NCBI GenBank assembly: GCA_037127255.1
Contig: JBANSL010000003.1
Location: forward strand, 25,183,314 to 25,247,313
DNA from: Persicaria tinctoria
Lineage: Eukaryota > Streptophyta > Magnoliopsida > Caryophyllales > Polygonaceae
Length of the DNA stretch: 64,000 bases
Direction of reading: 5' to 3'
Under the pieces are notes generated by a model, which worked only from the letters and a program-made list of their open reading frames with translations, was not told where the DNA came from and did no database searches. Below, piece by piece: positions 13,201 to 24,045 of this stretch; the first letter of the stretch is position 1; each line of letters opens with the position of its first letter. The position numbers and the translations under genes are program-made.

Positions 13201-13940
13201 ATTTTATACAGAAGCATCAATTTGATAGTTAACCGGATTGCTTAATGCATTATCATAAAGAAAGAGAAATAACATCAGAGGAAAATGATAATGAATTTCA
13301 ATCGATAAGTTTGGCTTAATTAATGTCCATTGTCCACGAAGAATCTAATAAAGTATCTAATGATTAAAATTGAAGTTAATCTAGCCGTAAGTCACACATT
13401 TCAATTATGAAACTATACTAAACCTAAGTCCCAAATCCTAAATCCTACCATACACATATAATTAGTGAAATGATGATAAACAAACCTTGAAGATAGATAA
13501 AAAACAGGCAATCAATGCGAGGGATGACGATAGAAGAGAACGACGACTTACGGCAATGGGATGGGCAAAGATGGAGGACATCGTTATGTTTCATTACGTA
13601 GAGAGGGAGCACTATGGAGCATGAGAGAACCACCACGCTCCATAGTGAACCACCACAAGGGACAACTGTGTTTTGATTCGACCACCTACTTTGAACCCTG
13701 TGGGAGGACGGTAAGTCATCGGCGACATGGCTCGGTAACGGAGAACTGCCGATATGTTCTAGTGAGAGGAGTGCGAGAGAGGGTCTGAGAGAAGAGAGCG
13801 AGAATTAGGATACATGAAATTAGGAAATTGTGTTTGATATTGGGAGAATAGATCTGAGCCGTTCATTTATTTGAACGGATGTCATCTTCTCATTAGGAAG
13901 TTATCAAGCATACTATGATCATAGATAGATTGCCACAAAT
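10270..13940. other. Non-coding region with a CT-rich leader-like stretch
   Basis: 10280-10670 is pyrimidine-rich with repeated GATTTGAAATCGATCC-like words and ends ATGAAG|GTAACG, which resembles a 5' leader with a splice donor. No matching downstream exon was found. 11300-13540 is AT-rich with no coding sequence. A perfect 11-bp stem (CACTATGGAGC / GCTCCATAGTG) lies at 13609-13646. If the Helitron call at 10065 is right, part of this may be captured sequence. Confidence 0.4.
11221..11294 (+). ncRNA. tRNA-like sequence, decayed
   Basis: A 74-base segment with an 8-bp acceptor-like stem (AAGCCTAT / ATAGGCTT), a TAGCTCAAA A-box remnant and a B box GGGTTCAAATCCC. The middle is degenerate. A related, better preserved copy lies at 31804-31874. 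Probably a tRNA pseudogene or SINE head, not a working tRNA. Confidence 0.4.
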
Positions 13941-13960
13941 AAGAAGAAAAATAATTTAAA
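13941..13960 (+). repeat. Left target-site duplication of LINE-A
   Basis: Twenty bases identical to 23082-23101. They define the insertion as complete at both ends. Confidence 0.9.
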
Positions 13961-13962
13961 AA

Positions 13963-14220
13963 ATGGAACCCAGAAAACCCATTTACCACCAAGAGAACGC
14001 GCCTGAGCACGCGCTCTACTTTTCCCCAAATCCCACCTTTCCCAAACCAAACCCTAGAACTCGATCTGCAAATCTATTCGAAATTCCAGCAAATCCCACT
14101 CTAAGACTGCTTCAAAATCGAAACCAGAGTTGTAATCTCAAATCAAAAAGCTTTCTTTTTTGGATCTGGCACAAAATCTGGCTCCTGGAAGGGATTGACA
14201 CTCTCTCTCTCTCGCTCTAG
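13963..14220 (+). CDS. 5'-terminal open frame of LINE-A
   Basis: An 85-codon frame starting MEPRKP. It resembles the start of the LINE-B upstream ORF (MTPRKP; both then contain an ACGCGCC...CACGCGC nucleotide block), so this is the conserved element start. The frame closes at 14218, and the main upstream ORF is picked up in another frame from 14406. This may be one protein broken by indels, or 5' UTR that happens to be open. Confidence 0.35.
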   Translation: MEPRKPIYHQENAPEHALYFSPNPTFPKPNPRTRSANLFEIPANPTLRLLQNRNQSCNLKSKSFLFWIWHKIWLLEGIDTLSLSL

Positions 14221-14405
14221 AGTTAAAAATCTCGTATTCTCTCAAATCACTGCCTCTCTCGCCATGGAGGTCGATTGCCTCAATCTTCACTGCAATCAAG
14301 AGTTTATTCTCCACCACCTCCCCCTACGGCCACTCTTCTCGATTCGATGTCTCTTTCTACAGCGGTCACTCGGTTCGAGTTCGTGCTTCAATCGTCAATG
14401 GTTGG

Positions 14406-16712
14406 GTGCTTCAGTTCACTGGTGTTAAGCTTCAGTTTACTGGGTTCCGAGGAATCTGTTCTCATCATGGCTTCTGCTGGTTCTTGGACCTACTGGGTCT
14501 TCGCTTTGGCAGGTATGTCTACACAACCCCTCTCTTTCTCTCCAAAATCCAGAAGTTATCTGAAATCTGCCTACTTAATCCTTCCTTGTGTTTGCTTGAT
14601 TCATATTTAAACTTTTACAATGTTCAATCAAATGCTCCTATTCCTACCATCCTCTATTCTTGCTCTGTAATTCAAAAAAAGTGGTTTGCTCTTACTGCCT
14701 TGATTTACTGTAAGTCTCACTATTTTGCCTTTATGGCTACCAACCAAAATACTAAAGGGAAGGGGATCCTCAATGAGGTTCCACCGACACCCACCGAAAA
14801 ACAACACAACGGGAAACCTTCGGGTGACACCCAAAAACCCAATACCCCATCAAAAACACTGAAAAGTGACAAGGGAATGTCAAAGCTATGGTTTCTTGGT
14901 GGCTTTGGGTTCTGCTTATCGTATGCCACTGATTCACCTTGCACTGATCATGATATATGGCCTTCAATGCCTATTAAGTGCTACCGTTGCTATTATAATA
15001 TTATGGAATTAGGTTTTATAACATTCCTATCACCACTTTACTTGGTGATTGTAACAGAGCATTCTGATTTCTCTGGCTTGTACGATGTCAACCTTGATTG
15101 TGTTGCTTTAATGGCAAACAAACAACTTAACAAAGGGAAGGGGAGCCCCAATGGTGATCCACCGACACCCACAATTACCCAACCTAAAGGGAGGCCCTTG
15201 GGCGACACCCACAAACCTCCAATCCCACCTAAACCACACAATTGTGTCAAAGGTAAAGGAAAGCTTGTTCTTTCCTCTTTCTTTGACCAGCTGTGCTATT
15301 ACAATCTCTCTTATAAATGTGATAACTTAACTAGAAGGAGTAGCTTTTTCTACTCTTTGTCAATTACCTACCAGGTTCAGAAATTAAACAAAGCATCCAA
15401 GATTACAAAATCTGATAACACTCTAGTAAGTTATGCTTCTTCACTCATACACTTCCATCCTGCCTTACTAAAATATGCCAATCATCATAATCATTATCAT
15501 GACCAACGCATTTTAGGATTTCTCACTCTTCTATGGACATCTCATCCTAAAACCTCTACTTTACCTATGAGAAACATTATTTATGACCATTATAAAATGC
15601 GCTACCTAGATTGCCTTACTTCCTGTTGCGTGATCTTATCTAATATAAGAACACCAGATCACGTTTACTGTTGGTGTTCACATCACTATTACTATTACAA
15701 TGCTTGTAACCTATCCTTTGTTATGAATCAAAATCTATATTATGAATTACTGTATTGTGAGAACATGCTTTTATGGTTGTTGGTTGACCAGTTTTCTAAT
15801 TTGTTACTTATAAGAGTGTTACAAACCCATCTTAACTTGACTACTGTTTTCAACCATCCTTGTATAGCTCTACCTATTTTTAACCTTATTTCTTCTATGG
15901 ATGTGTGCATTGGCTTTGTTCATGGAGAACCCTTACTTAAATCTTCTGCTGCTAGCTTTCTGGCTTCATACTATATTTGTTCCAAGTCCCATTCTCAGAC
16001 TAGCCATACTCTCTTAATACTGGATACTATCTTTGTCATGTTGTTAATCAACTTAGAACTACACCACTGTCTAATACTTGTTAGAATTAACCTAAATCAT
16101 TTATCTAATTCCAAACATGAACCGATTCACCCTAACTGCCTATTCATTACCCAATTTAATGAAATTATTTATAAAGAACCCCGAGTGAGCCCCTGGCTAC
16201 TACTTGATTATTTGATTTCTCTCCAGGCTCCTATTTTTGGGTTCTGGCTGAGCGACAACTCTTACTTCTTCAATCTCAGTTTTTCTTTTACCAAAAGTTA
16301 CTTATTTTCAATTGTGAATGTGTTTGATTCCAATCTGATCTCATTTTTGCCTGTTCTGAAAGACATCTTCCTCAAAACTAAGGGAAATACACACTTAACT
16401 TCTCCTATATGGTTATTCAACTGCTGCTGTAATACTTACCATCGCATAATGAGACTTGCATTTTTCATTAACTATATTCAGTACTTTCTTTTCATTTCTA
16501 TTATAAGTAACCAATTAGAAAAAAAAATTACTTTCATAAGCCCACTCCTAAACCCTCTAATAAGCTTGCTCGAGGGATTTCTTCTCTCGAGCACTATGTT
16601 TGTTTACAATCTATACAGCATATCAACACAACCATCAGGGCAACAACAATGGCTAAGGACACAAAGTGGACTCAAGCATATGAAGACCCCAGCTACACAA
16701 CAACAACACTGA
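14406..16712 (+). CDS. LINE-A upstream ORF, first part (unrecognised protein)
   Basis: 768 codons without a stop, in a G-poor strand where stops should be frequent. No family is recognised: no DUF4283-type region and no CCHC knuckle, both usual in plant L1 ORF1. Two related segments begin MATNQNTKGKG (14731) and MANKQLNKGKG (15111), each followed by PPTPT and a Gly/Asp/Thr/Lys/Pro-rich stretch. The rest is rich in Leu, Ser, Tyr, Cys, His, Phe and Asn. At about 15776-16105 it carries the first of three diverged repeats (QTH, FNH, SYY-CSK, HHCLI-RIN). The frame then shifts: the continuation is read in another frame at 16560-17008. Position suggests an ORF1-like role, but function is unknown. 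Confidence 0.5.
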   Translation: MLQFTGVKLQFTGFRGICSHHGFCWFLDLLGLRFGRYVYTTPLFLSKIQKLSEICLLNPSLCLLDSYLNFYNVQSNAPIPTILYSCSVIQKKWFALTALIYCKSHYFAFMATNQNTKGKGILNEVPPTPTEKQHNGKPSGDTQKPNTPSKTLKSDKGMSKLWFLGGFGFCLSYATDSPCTDHDIWPSMPIKCYRCYYNIMELGFITFLSPLYLVIVTEHSDFSGLYDVNLDCVALMANKQLNKGKGSPNGDPPTPTITQPKGRPLGDTHKPPIPPKPHNCVKGKGKLVLSSFFDQLCYYNLSYKCDNLTRRSSFFYSLSITYQVQKLNKASKITKSDNTLVSYASSLIHFHPALLKYANHHNHYHDQRILGFLTLLWTSHPKTSTLPMRNIIYDHYKMRYLDCLTSCCVILSNIRTPDHVYCWCSHHYYYYNACNLSFVMNQNLYYELLYCENMLLWLLVDQFSNLLLIRVLQTHLNLTTVFNHPCIALPIFNLISSMDVCIGFVHGEPLLKSSAASFLASYYICSKSHSQTSHTLLILDTIFVMLLINLELHHCLILVRINLNHLSNSKHEPIHPNCLFITQFNEIIYKEPRVSPWLLLDYLISLQAPIFGFWLSDNSYFFNLSFSFTKSYLFSIVNVFDSNLISFLPVLKDIFLKTKGNTHLTSPIWLFNCCCNTYHRIMRLAFFINYIQYFLFISIISNQLEKKITFISPLLNPLISLLEGFLLSSTMFVYNLYSISTQPSGQQQWLRTQSGLKHMKTPATQQQH

Positions 16713-16771
16713 TCGAAGGCTATAACTGTAATCAAGTATGTGAAGGACTCAACCACACTTCTTCATCACAG

Positions 16772-17022
16772 TATAACTGTATAACTATATCTAATTTTAA
16801 CTCTGATCACTACTTGACTGTATACTTTGGCATTGATCATACTGATCTTATACTCAAGTTTCTAGCTCCTAGTGTTCTAGCTTCTTATTACTTCTGTTCA
16901 AAACCCCAATCACAGTTTAGACATATCTATTCACTGCTGAAAAACATGTATTGCTATGATATCACTTCACCTGCACATGCATCACTGCCTTATATTTGTA
17001 AGAATTAACTACAAATATGAAT
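16772..17022 (+). repeat. Direct repeat in LINE-A, pair with 17613-17863
   Basis: About 250 bases repeated at an offset of 841 bases with high identity. A third, more diverged copy at about 15840-16100 is clearest at protein level. Confidence 0.85.
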
Positions 17023-18716
17023 CCATGGATTACAAGATTTTGTCAAGCAATGGGATTACTAGACCCTATCCATGGGTCAGATGTGATGAATGCAGTACCT
17101 TAACATCATCTTTTGAAAATAAATCTCCTTTTGCAAAACACCTCACTCCTACTTCTTGGCAAAATCTTGACTTGTTTGTTGCTAATCTCATTTACTTCTG
17201 GTTTTGTATTAACCCTAGCAGTTCTAGCCCAATTTGTACTAGACCATGGTACCATGTGGCCATCTATTATGATCCTAGTCTTGCCTGTTTATCAAGTGTT
17301 TGTAACCAATCTTCTATAATTAATCAAGAACCATATTTGGTACTAGTACTGAATCTCCATTCTCAATCTTACTACTATTTTACACCAAATTTCTGTGTCA
17401 CTATGCTTCTGTTAATGTTGCTTCTAAACTGTTATTTTACCACTTTAGCAACAACTGAACAAAACTACAGATTAACTACTTACTTCAAGCATCCAAGTTA
17501 TAAAAAACGGCATTACAAGAATATATCTTTATTGATACTCATTGATCAGACCTCTAACCTAATACTTGCAAGGTTATCACAAACCCACATAAACCACACA
17601 ACTAGCTTCAATCATAACTGTATAACTATATCTAATTTTAACTCTGATCACTACTTGTCTGTATACTTTGGCATTGATCATACTGATCTTATACTCAAGT
17701 TTCTAGCTCCTAGTGTTCTGGGTTCTTATTACTTCTGTTCAAAACCCCAATCACAGTTTAGACATATCTATTCACTGCTGAAAACGTGTATTGCTATGAT
17801 ATCATTTCACCTACACTTGCATCACTGCCTCATATTTATAAGAATAAACTCCAAATATGAATCTATTATGATACACTATACTAATCTTGCTCGAGGGAGT
17901 CATTCCCTTGAGCAATATATTCACTTGTTAATCCTGCAGCTTCTTGCTTGGCTGAGTTGGCCACATGGCCTCTGCCTTGGTGGCTGTTGGTTTCAAGCTC
18001 AGGGAATGCTCAACCACAGGTACTCAACAATACTGAAATGGACCCATGCTAGCCACTTGGTTCACTGCTTCCTCAGGCCATGCCTTGGCTCAAGTGAGCT
18101 CATCTGTGCCAACTTCAAATCCTTTCATACTAGCTGCTCGTTGGATGCTTCAACTATATTGCTTTATAAACCTCTGCTCAAAATTGTAAACTATATACAA
18201 TATGATTCATGTTCTCTAAATTTGTCAGCCTATGTGATTGACACTTACTCAAAAAACAACTATTGCATTCACAATGTAAATCAAGGACATTATGGTCTCT
18301 GCATCAGGTCTTACAAATCAATAAGCCAGCTTATTTATACGACTTATGTTAGAAATACTAGCACTTCTAATGATTCTTGCTTGGTCCTAAAACTCTTCTT
18401 GGATTCTAAGTTATTTGGGAAAAGGTTTAATACTCTAGACATTGGATCCACCATTCCTAACCTATATACCAATTATCATAATAATGTTAGAGCTTCTAAC
18501 AATAACAGCTTGAAACACAACCAAAACAAAGAACTGTTATTTTGGATGATCCTAAAACGAAAACTTAAAAATACACTCATAAGAATAGTTAAAACCAAAA
18601 ACACTAAGTATAAACAAACTAAAATTCCTATTTATAGGATAATCTTTACTCTAAAATTTAAGGTTCTCTACCATCAAACTACCGTTTTCCCTTCAAAAGG
18701 TTTTAATGAAGTTTAG
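16956..18716 (+). CDS. LINE-A upstream ORF, second part, overlapping ORF2
   Basis: 586 codons in the same frame as the first part, continuing to a TAG at 18714-18716, 11 bases inside ORF2. It contains the third repeat copy (NCITISNFNSDHYL, LAPSVL, SYYFCSK, then HHCLIFIRIN and LARGSHSLEQY). The second copy at 16772-17022 encodes nearly the same residues in a different frame and carries one extra A near 16941 that restores this frame afterwards. This pattern argues for past translation as one long protein. Composition is Cys/His/Tyr/Leu-rich. I cannot assign a fold or function. Confidence 0.5.
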   Translation: MISLHLHMHHCLIFVRINYKYESMDYKILSSNGITRPYPWVRCDECSTLTSSFENKSPFAKHLTPTSWQNLDLFVANLIYFWFCINPSSSSPICTRPWYHVAIYYDPSLACLSSVCNQSSIINQEPYLVLVLNLHSQSYYYFTPNFCVTMLLLMLLLNCYFTTLATTEQNYRLTTYFKHPSYKKRHYKNISLLILIDQTSNLILARLSQTHINHTTSFNHNCITISNFNSDHYLSVYFGIDHTDLILKFLAPSVLGSYYFCSKPQSQFRHIYSLLKTCIAMISFHLHLHHCLIFIRINSKYESIMIHYTNLARGSHSLEQYIHLLILQLLAWLSWPHGLCLGGCWFQAQGMLNHRYSTILKWTHASHLVHCFLRPCLGSSELICANFKSFHTSCSLDASTILLYKPLLKIVNYIQYDSCSLNLSAYVIDTYSKNNYCIHNVNQGHYGLCIRSYKSISQLIYTTYVRNTSTSNDSCLVLKLFLDSKLFGKRFNTLDIGSTIPNLYTNYHNNVRASNNNSLKHNQNKELLFWMILKRKLKNTLIRIVKTKNTKYKQTKIPIYRIIFTLKFKVLYHQTTVFPSKGFNEV

Positions 18717-21700
18717 CTTTTGGAATATCAGAGGCCTAAGCAGGAAGAATGTTTGGACCCACATCGAAGCAACTACTAAAGCAGAACATATAAAAATCCT
18801 AATGCTAGCCGAAACAAATTTAACAAACCTTCCTCCGGAAAAATGCTGGAGAAAACCCGGTTTTGACAGAATGCATTTCTGTCCATCGAATGGACTTGCG
18901 GGAGGGCTTTGCCTCCTATGGAAATAATCCCTTTTCCATAATGAAACCTTTACTATTAGAAACTCAACAGACCGAATCATTCAAGCGGACTACGCAAACA
19001 CAACCCTTAATATTAACATCGAAATCCTATTCGTTTATGCAACACCTTATGCTAAGGACAAAAACTCCTTCTGGGCCTCTCTCTCAGATTATATCCACAA
19101 TGCAAAGGACTCTTTGATAATTATTGGGGACCTTAACGAAATATTAGAGCCAACCGACAAATTGGGGGGCAGGGTCCCTACTGCAAATAGATTCGCCAGA
19201 CTCCAAGATACTATTAGTACTTTCAACCTAGTGGATTCACCGACATGTGGAAACAATTACACTTGGAGGAAACATGAGCACGGTACCGACAATATCTTTG
19301 AGAAACTCGACCGCGCTATAATTAGCCACCCGATTCTAAAACAATTCCCAAACATTTGCACAAAAAACCATGCATTTCTTAAATCTGACCACGCTCAGAT
19401 CACGTTGGACCTCATGGATAACCGCAAACCAAAATTACAACCTTTCAAATTTGAAATGGCATGGACTACGAAACCAGACTTTGAAGCAGTAGTGCGCTCA
19501 GCTTGGAGGCTTGACTCCCCAGGCTCGAATATGTTCAAATTAACGAAGAAATTGCAAGAGGTCAAAAGGAAAAGCAAACTCTGGAGCAAAGTAACCTTTG
19601 GAAATGTGTTCCGCCAAATTAAGCAAGTTGAAACAGAACTTCTAGAATCACAAAAGAATCTTTGTAATGCTTACAACCAAATTCTGGATAACAAAATCAA
19701 AAGGCTCACTTCAAAGCATTCTTCTCTCCTTTCCTTTCAACAGAAATACTGGGGGCAAAGGGCGAAACGAATGCATATAAAATCCATTGACGCCAACACG
19801 AAATACTTCCATAAAATAGCAACCGGAAGACGAAATAGAAACATAATAAAACATCTTCAAACCACGGCTGGTATAACTCTTAACAATGAAGAAGAGATAA
19901 GGAACCTAATCAAGCATGATTTTAGCCAAAGATTCACACAGCATCCCAGACAACAAACACAAAGCAACCTACTACATCATGTAGGAAAGGAAATCACAAA
20001 CGAAGATAATGATTGGTTAACTCGTCAAGTCACAAATTCAGAAATTAAAAATGCTGTCTTCAGCCTTGCCAATGACAAATCACCAGGACCTGATGGGTTT
20101 CCGGCTGGTTTCTTCAAAAAGTACTCGCATATTGTAGAACCATCAGTCATCAAAGCGGTTAAAAGCTTCTTTCTAAGCGGAAGGATTCTGAAACAGACAA
20201 ACCATACGTTCATAGCTTTAATTCCGAAGATAGACAACCCAACCACAACATCTCACTATAGGCCTATTAGCCTATGCTCAACAACATATAAAATAATATC
20301 CAAAATAATAGCATCAAGACTCAAAATGATTATCCCCAAAGTAACTAATCCACTTCAAAGCGCCTTCTCTGTTGGCAGATCTATACAAGATAACATATTA
20401 ATTGCAAACGAAATCTTCCACTCATTCTCAAAGAAAAATGGAAAATCAGGATGGATGGCGGTCAAGCTAGACATGGAAAAAGCATTTGATATGGTTGACT
20501 GGAAATTTTTACTCTCAATTATGTCCAGACTTGGCTTCTCACCCAAATTCACGGAATGGATCAAAGAATGCATCACCACAGTCACATACTCGGTGCTAGT
20601 GAACAATGAACCCACGGAAATATTTTTTCCCGAGAGGGGCTTACGCCAGGGATGCCCGCTATCGCCATATCTATTCTTAATAATTTCAGAAATTTTATCA
20701 AGGGGATTACAACAAGAATCGGAAAAACCACAAAGCCACCTAGGAATCAAACTAACGTGTGGAGGGACGAAAATTCCGTTCCTAGCCTTTGCCGACGACA
20801 TTGTCATCTTCGCATCAGCAACCAAAACCGGTTGTGACCAAATTAACAAAATTCTCCAAGAATATTCAGATTTATCAGGGCAAAGAGTAAATAGGCATAA
20901 ATCTCAATTCCAAACATCTAGAAATGTTTCATCCACCCAGAAAAATCTTATCAGAAATGAGCTTGAAATAGCACACACCCCTAAGATGTGCAGCTATTTG
21001 GGCTGCCCCCTTATAGAAGGAAGAATGACAAAGGAAGAATTCAAGGAACTTATAACAAGCACCAAGTCGCAGCTTCATAGGTGGAAGGCAAACTGCCTTT
21101 CACAAGATGGTCGCTGCACTTTAATCAAAACAACGCTTGCTGCTAAACCCCTACACATAATGCAATGCTTTACGCTACCCAAATCGGTCCACACAGAACT
21201 TGATAGGATAAACCGAAACTTCTTATGGAACAAAGGCCCGAACCATAAACCCCTAATCGGGTGGTATGAGGTTTGTAAAACCAAGGAAAATGGTGGGCTT
21301 GGTCTCCGCAGCTCTGAGGACATGAATAAAGCCCTTCAGTTGAAATTACTCTGGAAACTACTGGCGGAACCAACTAGCCCATGGGTGACACTAATCAAAG
21401 AAAAGTACCTTAAAAACCAAAACATTCTCACATATAAAAAGCATGGAACCTCTTCCTCGCAGTGGACACAGTTAATAAAACTAATTCCTTTATTCAAACA
21501 GGGGCTACATTGGTCTATAGGGGACGGTGCCTCTATCAACTTTTGGCATGACCAGTGACTTGGTCAATTGCCTATAAGTTCATTTATTTCGGGAACACAA
21601 CAAATAGACGAGACAATCAACATAAAACATTTCCTTAAAAATAACAAAAGTTGGAACCAAGAAAAACTACAAGAAGAGTTACAAAACATCATTCCAAATA

Positions 21701-23029
21701 ATCTAATTGAAACAATCAAAACGATACCAATACCGCAGCATATACAGGTAGATAGACTTTATTGGAAATGGAGAAAAAATGGATGGTTCAGCACAAAGTC
21801 TGCTATTGATATGATACATAAACACAAAAAACATGAAATTGCAGATATAAACTGGGTTTGGGGACTAGATATCCCCCCAAAAATAAAATCATTCCTGTGG
21901 AAAATCCTAAAGAATGGAGTGCCCACTGCTGTCAGACTAGCTTCTCGACATTTTGGTATTCCGACAAACTGCCCCCACTGCGACTCTTGTTACGAAGACC
22001 TAAACCATCTGCTTTGGAACTGTCCAGTCTCGAGGGAAACCATGATCGCAACTAACCCGGGTACATTTTGGAAAATTAATGGTTGCTTCATCAAAGACGA
22101 ACACTTGAACGATACACTCTGGGACATAAAAAATACAATTGGAACAAAAGGGTTGGAAGAGCTGGCATTTGCTTGGTGGGGTATCTGGTACTTCAGAAAC
22201 AAAACACTCTTCGAAAATATAAACCCGGACATAAGATGCATCTTATCCTTCATAAAAGAACAAATATTTATTTGGCAAACTTCTAATTTGAATTCACCGG
22301 ATTACTGCACTAGCAACAACTCATCCCCAAAGACTGACAAACCAAAATCAATATCGAAGAGAAAGAGAACCAAATGGGAACCTCCACCAAATGGAACTTA
22401 TAAACTAAATTTTGATGGGTCTCTATCTGCTGATGGGTTGGGCACCTATGGCTTCATCATTCGGGACTCCATCAGTTCTCCAATTTTCACTGGCAATGGA
22501 CCTTCTCCAATCAATTCGGTTTGTGGCTGTGAAAGCCTGAGCCTCTGGACGGGCCTTCGGGCTGCCAAAGAACTGAAAATAACTAACCTTATCATTGAAT
22601 GGGTCTCTATCTGCTGATGGGTTGGGCACCTATGGCTTCATCATTCGGGACTCCATTAGTTCTCCAATTTTCACTGGCAATGGACCTTCTCCAATCAATT
22701 CGGTTTGTGGCTGTGAAAGCCTGAGCCTCTGGACGGGCCTTCGGGCTGCCAAAGAACTGAAAATAACTAACCTTATCATTGAAGGAGACAACTTAACAAT
22801 AATAAAAAGTATGAAAGGTATGGGGAAGCCTACTGGGGACTCTGAAATGATTGTCTCAGACAGTCTAGTCTCGCTGGGCTTCTTTGGTTCTTTTGAGATT
22901 CGTCATGTCTTCCGTGAGGCAAATCTGGTAGCTGATCGCTTATCACGTATCGCTTTTGCTTCTAACGGTCTATTGACTCCTGATGACTCTCTTTTGCGTA
23001 GTCTCATCCGCAAGGATGCTCTTGGCTGA
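18706..23029 (+). pseudogene. LINE-A ORF2: endonuclease, reverse transcriptase, RNase H
   Basis: About 1380 codons once the internal duplication is discounted. Start MKFSFWNIRGL is the L1 endonuclease motif; ETN, GDLNE and SDHAQ follow. RT motifs include NDKSPGPDGFPAGFF, LIPK, PISLC, LDMEKAFD, RQGCPLSPYLF and FADDIVIFA. Then come a zinc-binding tail (IPPKIKSFLWKI, CPHC) and RNase H (NFDGSLS, IEGDN, REANLVADRL). Breaks are TAA at 18925 and TGA at 21556, both in an otherwise continuous frame, and a 184-bp tandem duplication at 22416-22783 that shifts frame within RNase H. Confidence 0.93.
22416..22783 (+). repeat. 184-bp tandem duplication inside RNase H of LINE-A
   Basis: 22416-22599 is repeated at 22600-22783 with about one mismatch. 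As 184 is not a multiple of three, the first copy runs into a stop at 22615 and the second is read in another frame to the true end. Confidence 0.95.
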
Positions 23030-23081
23030 TAGAGCTCAACTCTATGGTCAAATTTTTTCCGTTTCAAAAAAATAAAAATAA

Positions 23082-23101
23082 AAGAAGAAAAATAATTTAA
23101 A
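23082..23101 (+). repeat. Right target-site duplication of LINE-A
   Basis: Identical to 13941-13960. Confidence 0.9.
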
Positions 23102-23501
23102 TGAGCACCCAAGCTAATTCATTTTGGATCATCACAAATCTCACCGATACTCGTGAGTTGTGACCGTGACTAAATCACTTGACACGTTGGGGCAAAAAAA
23201 AAAAATTAAAACTCATTTTACATCTATGAAAATAGATAGATATATTGATTATATTACTTATACAGTCGTACCTATTCATTTATAATGGATCATTCCTCAA
23301 GCTCTCTCTATGGATTTAATAGTATACAAAGCAAGTCTTAAAAAGAAATATCTAAATATCAAAATTAACCTTTGAGCAAAATATTGATGTTGTCCACCAT
23401 CGACCCCAAATTTCATTTGGATCTCTCAATTACAGATTCGCAACAACACGTACTCTATCATCACTAATGCCCTAAAAAAACTTGTATATATACTACGTGG
23501 T

Positions 23502-24045
23502 TTGAACTCTTCAAAGTTAAATTGTTGGTCAAGCCCACATCGTCCCATTGATGATTCGATTGTCAAGTTCGAAGGCATATCTGACCATGATGCATTGTGG
23601 ACAAAAGCAGCTAGACGGACAACGTCCTTGTTTGGGGGCGTATTTATGCTGCGGTATCCCTTGGTCGCGTGCCTCTTGCAAATTATTGAGGTCGAATCGT
23701 TGCACCACCAACTACAAATAAAATAAAATTTTCAATTACTACCATCAATGTTTTCATCGCTCGTAAGAAATAAAATAAGAAAGATGAATCATTGTAATGT
23801 CCGATAATAAAAAAGATCATATCGGTAAAATATACGTATAAATTAAACGTACCTCTCATTTGAACCTTCCTATTATTCGTCTCTATGGATGTCTTAACAA
23901 AAAGATTTAGCTCGGTTGAAAAAAAAATCGGTACGGCATTGGATGGGATCACATCTTCAATATATAGGGAAGAGATATACTCCATATATTTCTAGGTAGT
24001 TATTGAGCATATCTTCTTTAGTTGTTTAGATATATATATACCACA
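23502..24045 (-). other. Weak candidate small gene
   Basis: On the minus strand a TATA run (24031-24042) lies about 45 bases before an ATG at 23985 that opens 100 codons. A donor-like AG|GTACGT (about 23850) and an acceptor TTTTATTTGTAG (about 23717) bracket an AT-rich stretch. Downstream is a 60-codon frame with Cys pairs (CPSSCFCPQC) ending at 23529. The exon phases do not join cleanly and no family is recognised. It could equally be chance. Confidence 0.15.

Larger units (their letters stand above)
13961..23081 (+). mobile_element. Full-length LINE-A (L1 clade)
   Basis: A 9.1-kb non-LTR retrotransposon with perfect 20-bp flanking duplications and an A-rich 3' tail at 23066-23081. Order: a 5' terminus shared with LINE-B (ATGNNNCCC-GAAAACC, ACGCGCC), a long G-poor open region (14406-18716), then ORF2 with endonuclease, reverse transcriptase, zinc-binding tail and RNase H. 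Such elements insert by target-primed reverse transcription: the endonuclease nicks DNA and the RT copies the RNA from the 3' end. The copy is nearly intact: ORF2 has two nonsense codons and one tandem duplication, so it is probably inactive but young. Confidence 0.93.

Noticed and set aside
13561..13788. 75-codon frame before LINE-A
   Set aside because: No homology, surrounded by non-coding DNA; includes the hairpin at 13609-13646.
19395..21539. Minus-strand frames within LINE-A ORF2
   Set aside because: Antisense shadows of the well-supported ORF2.
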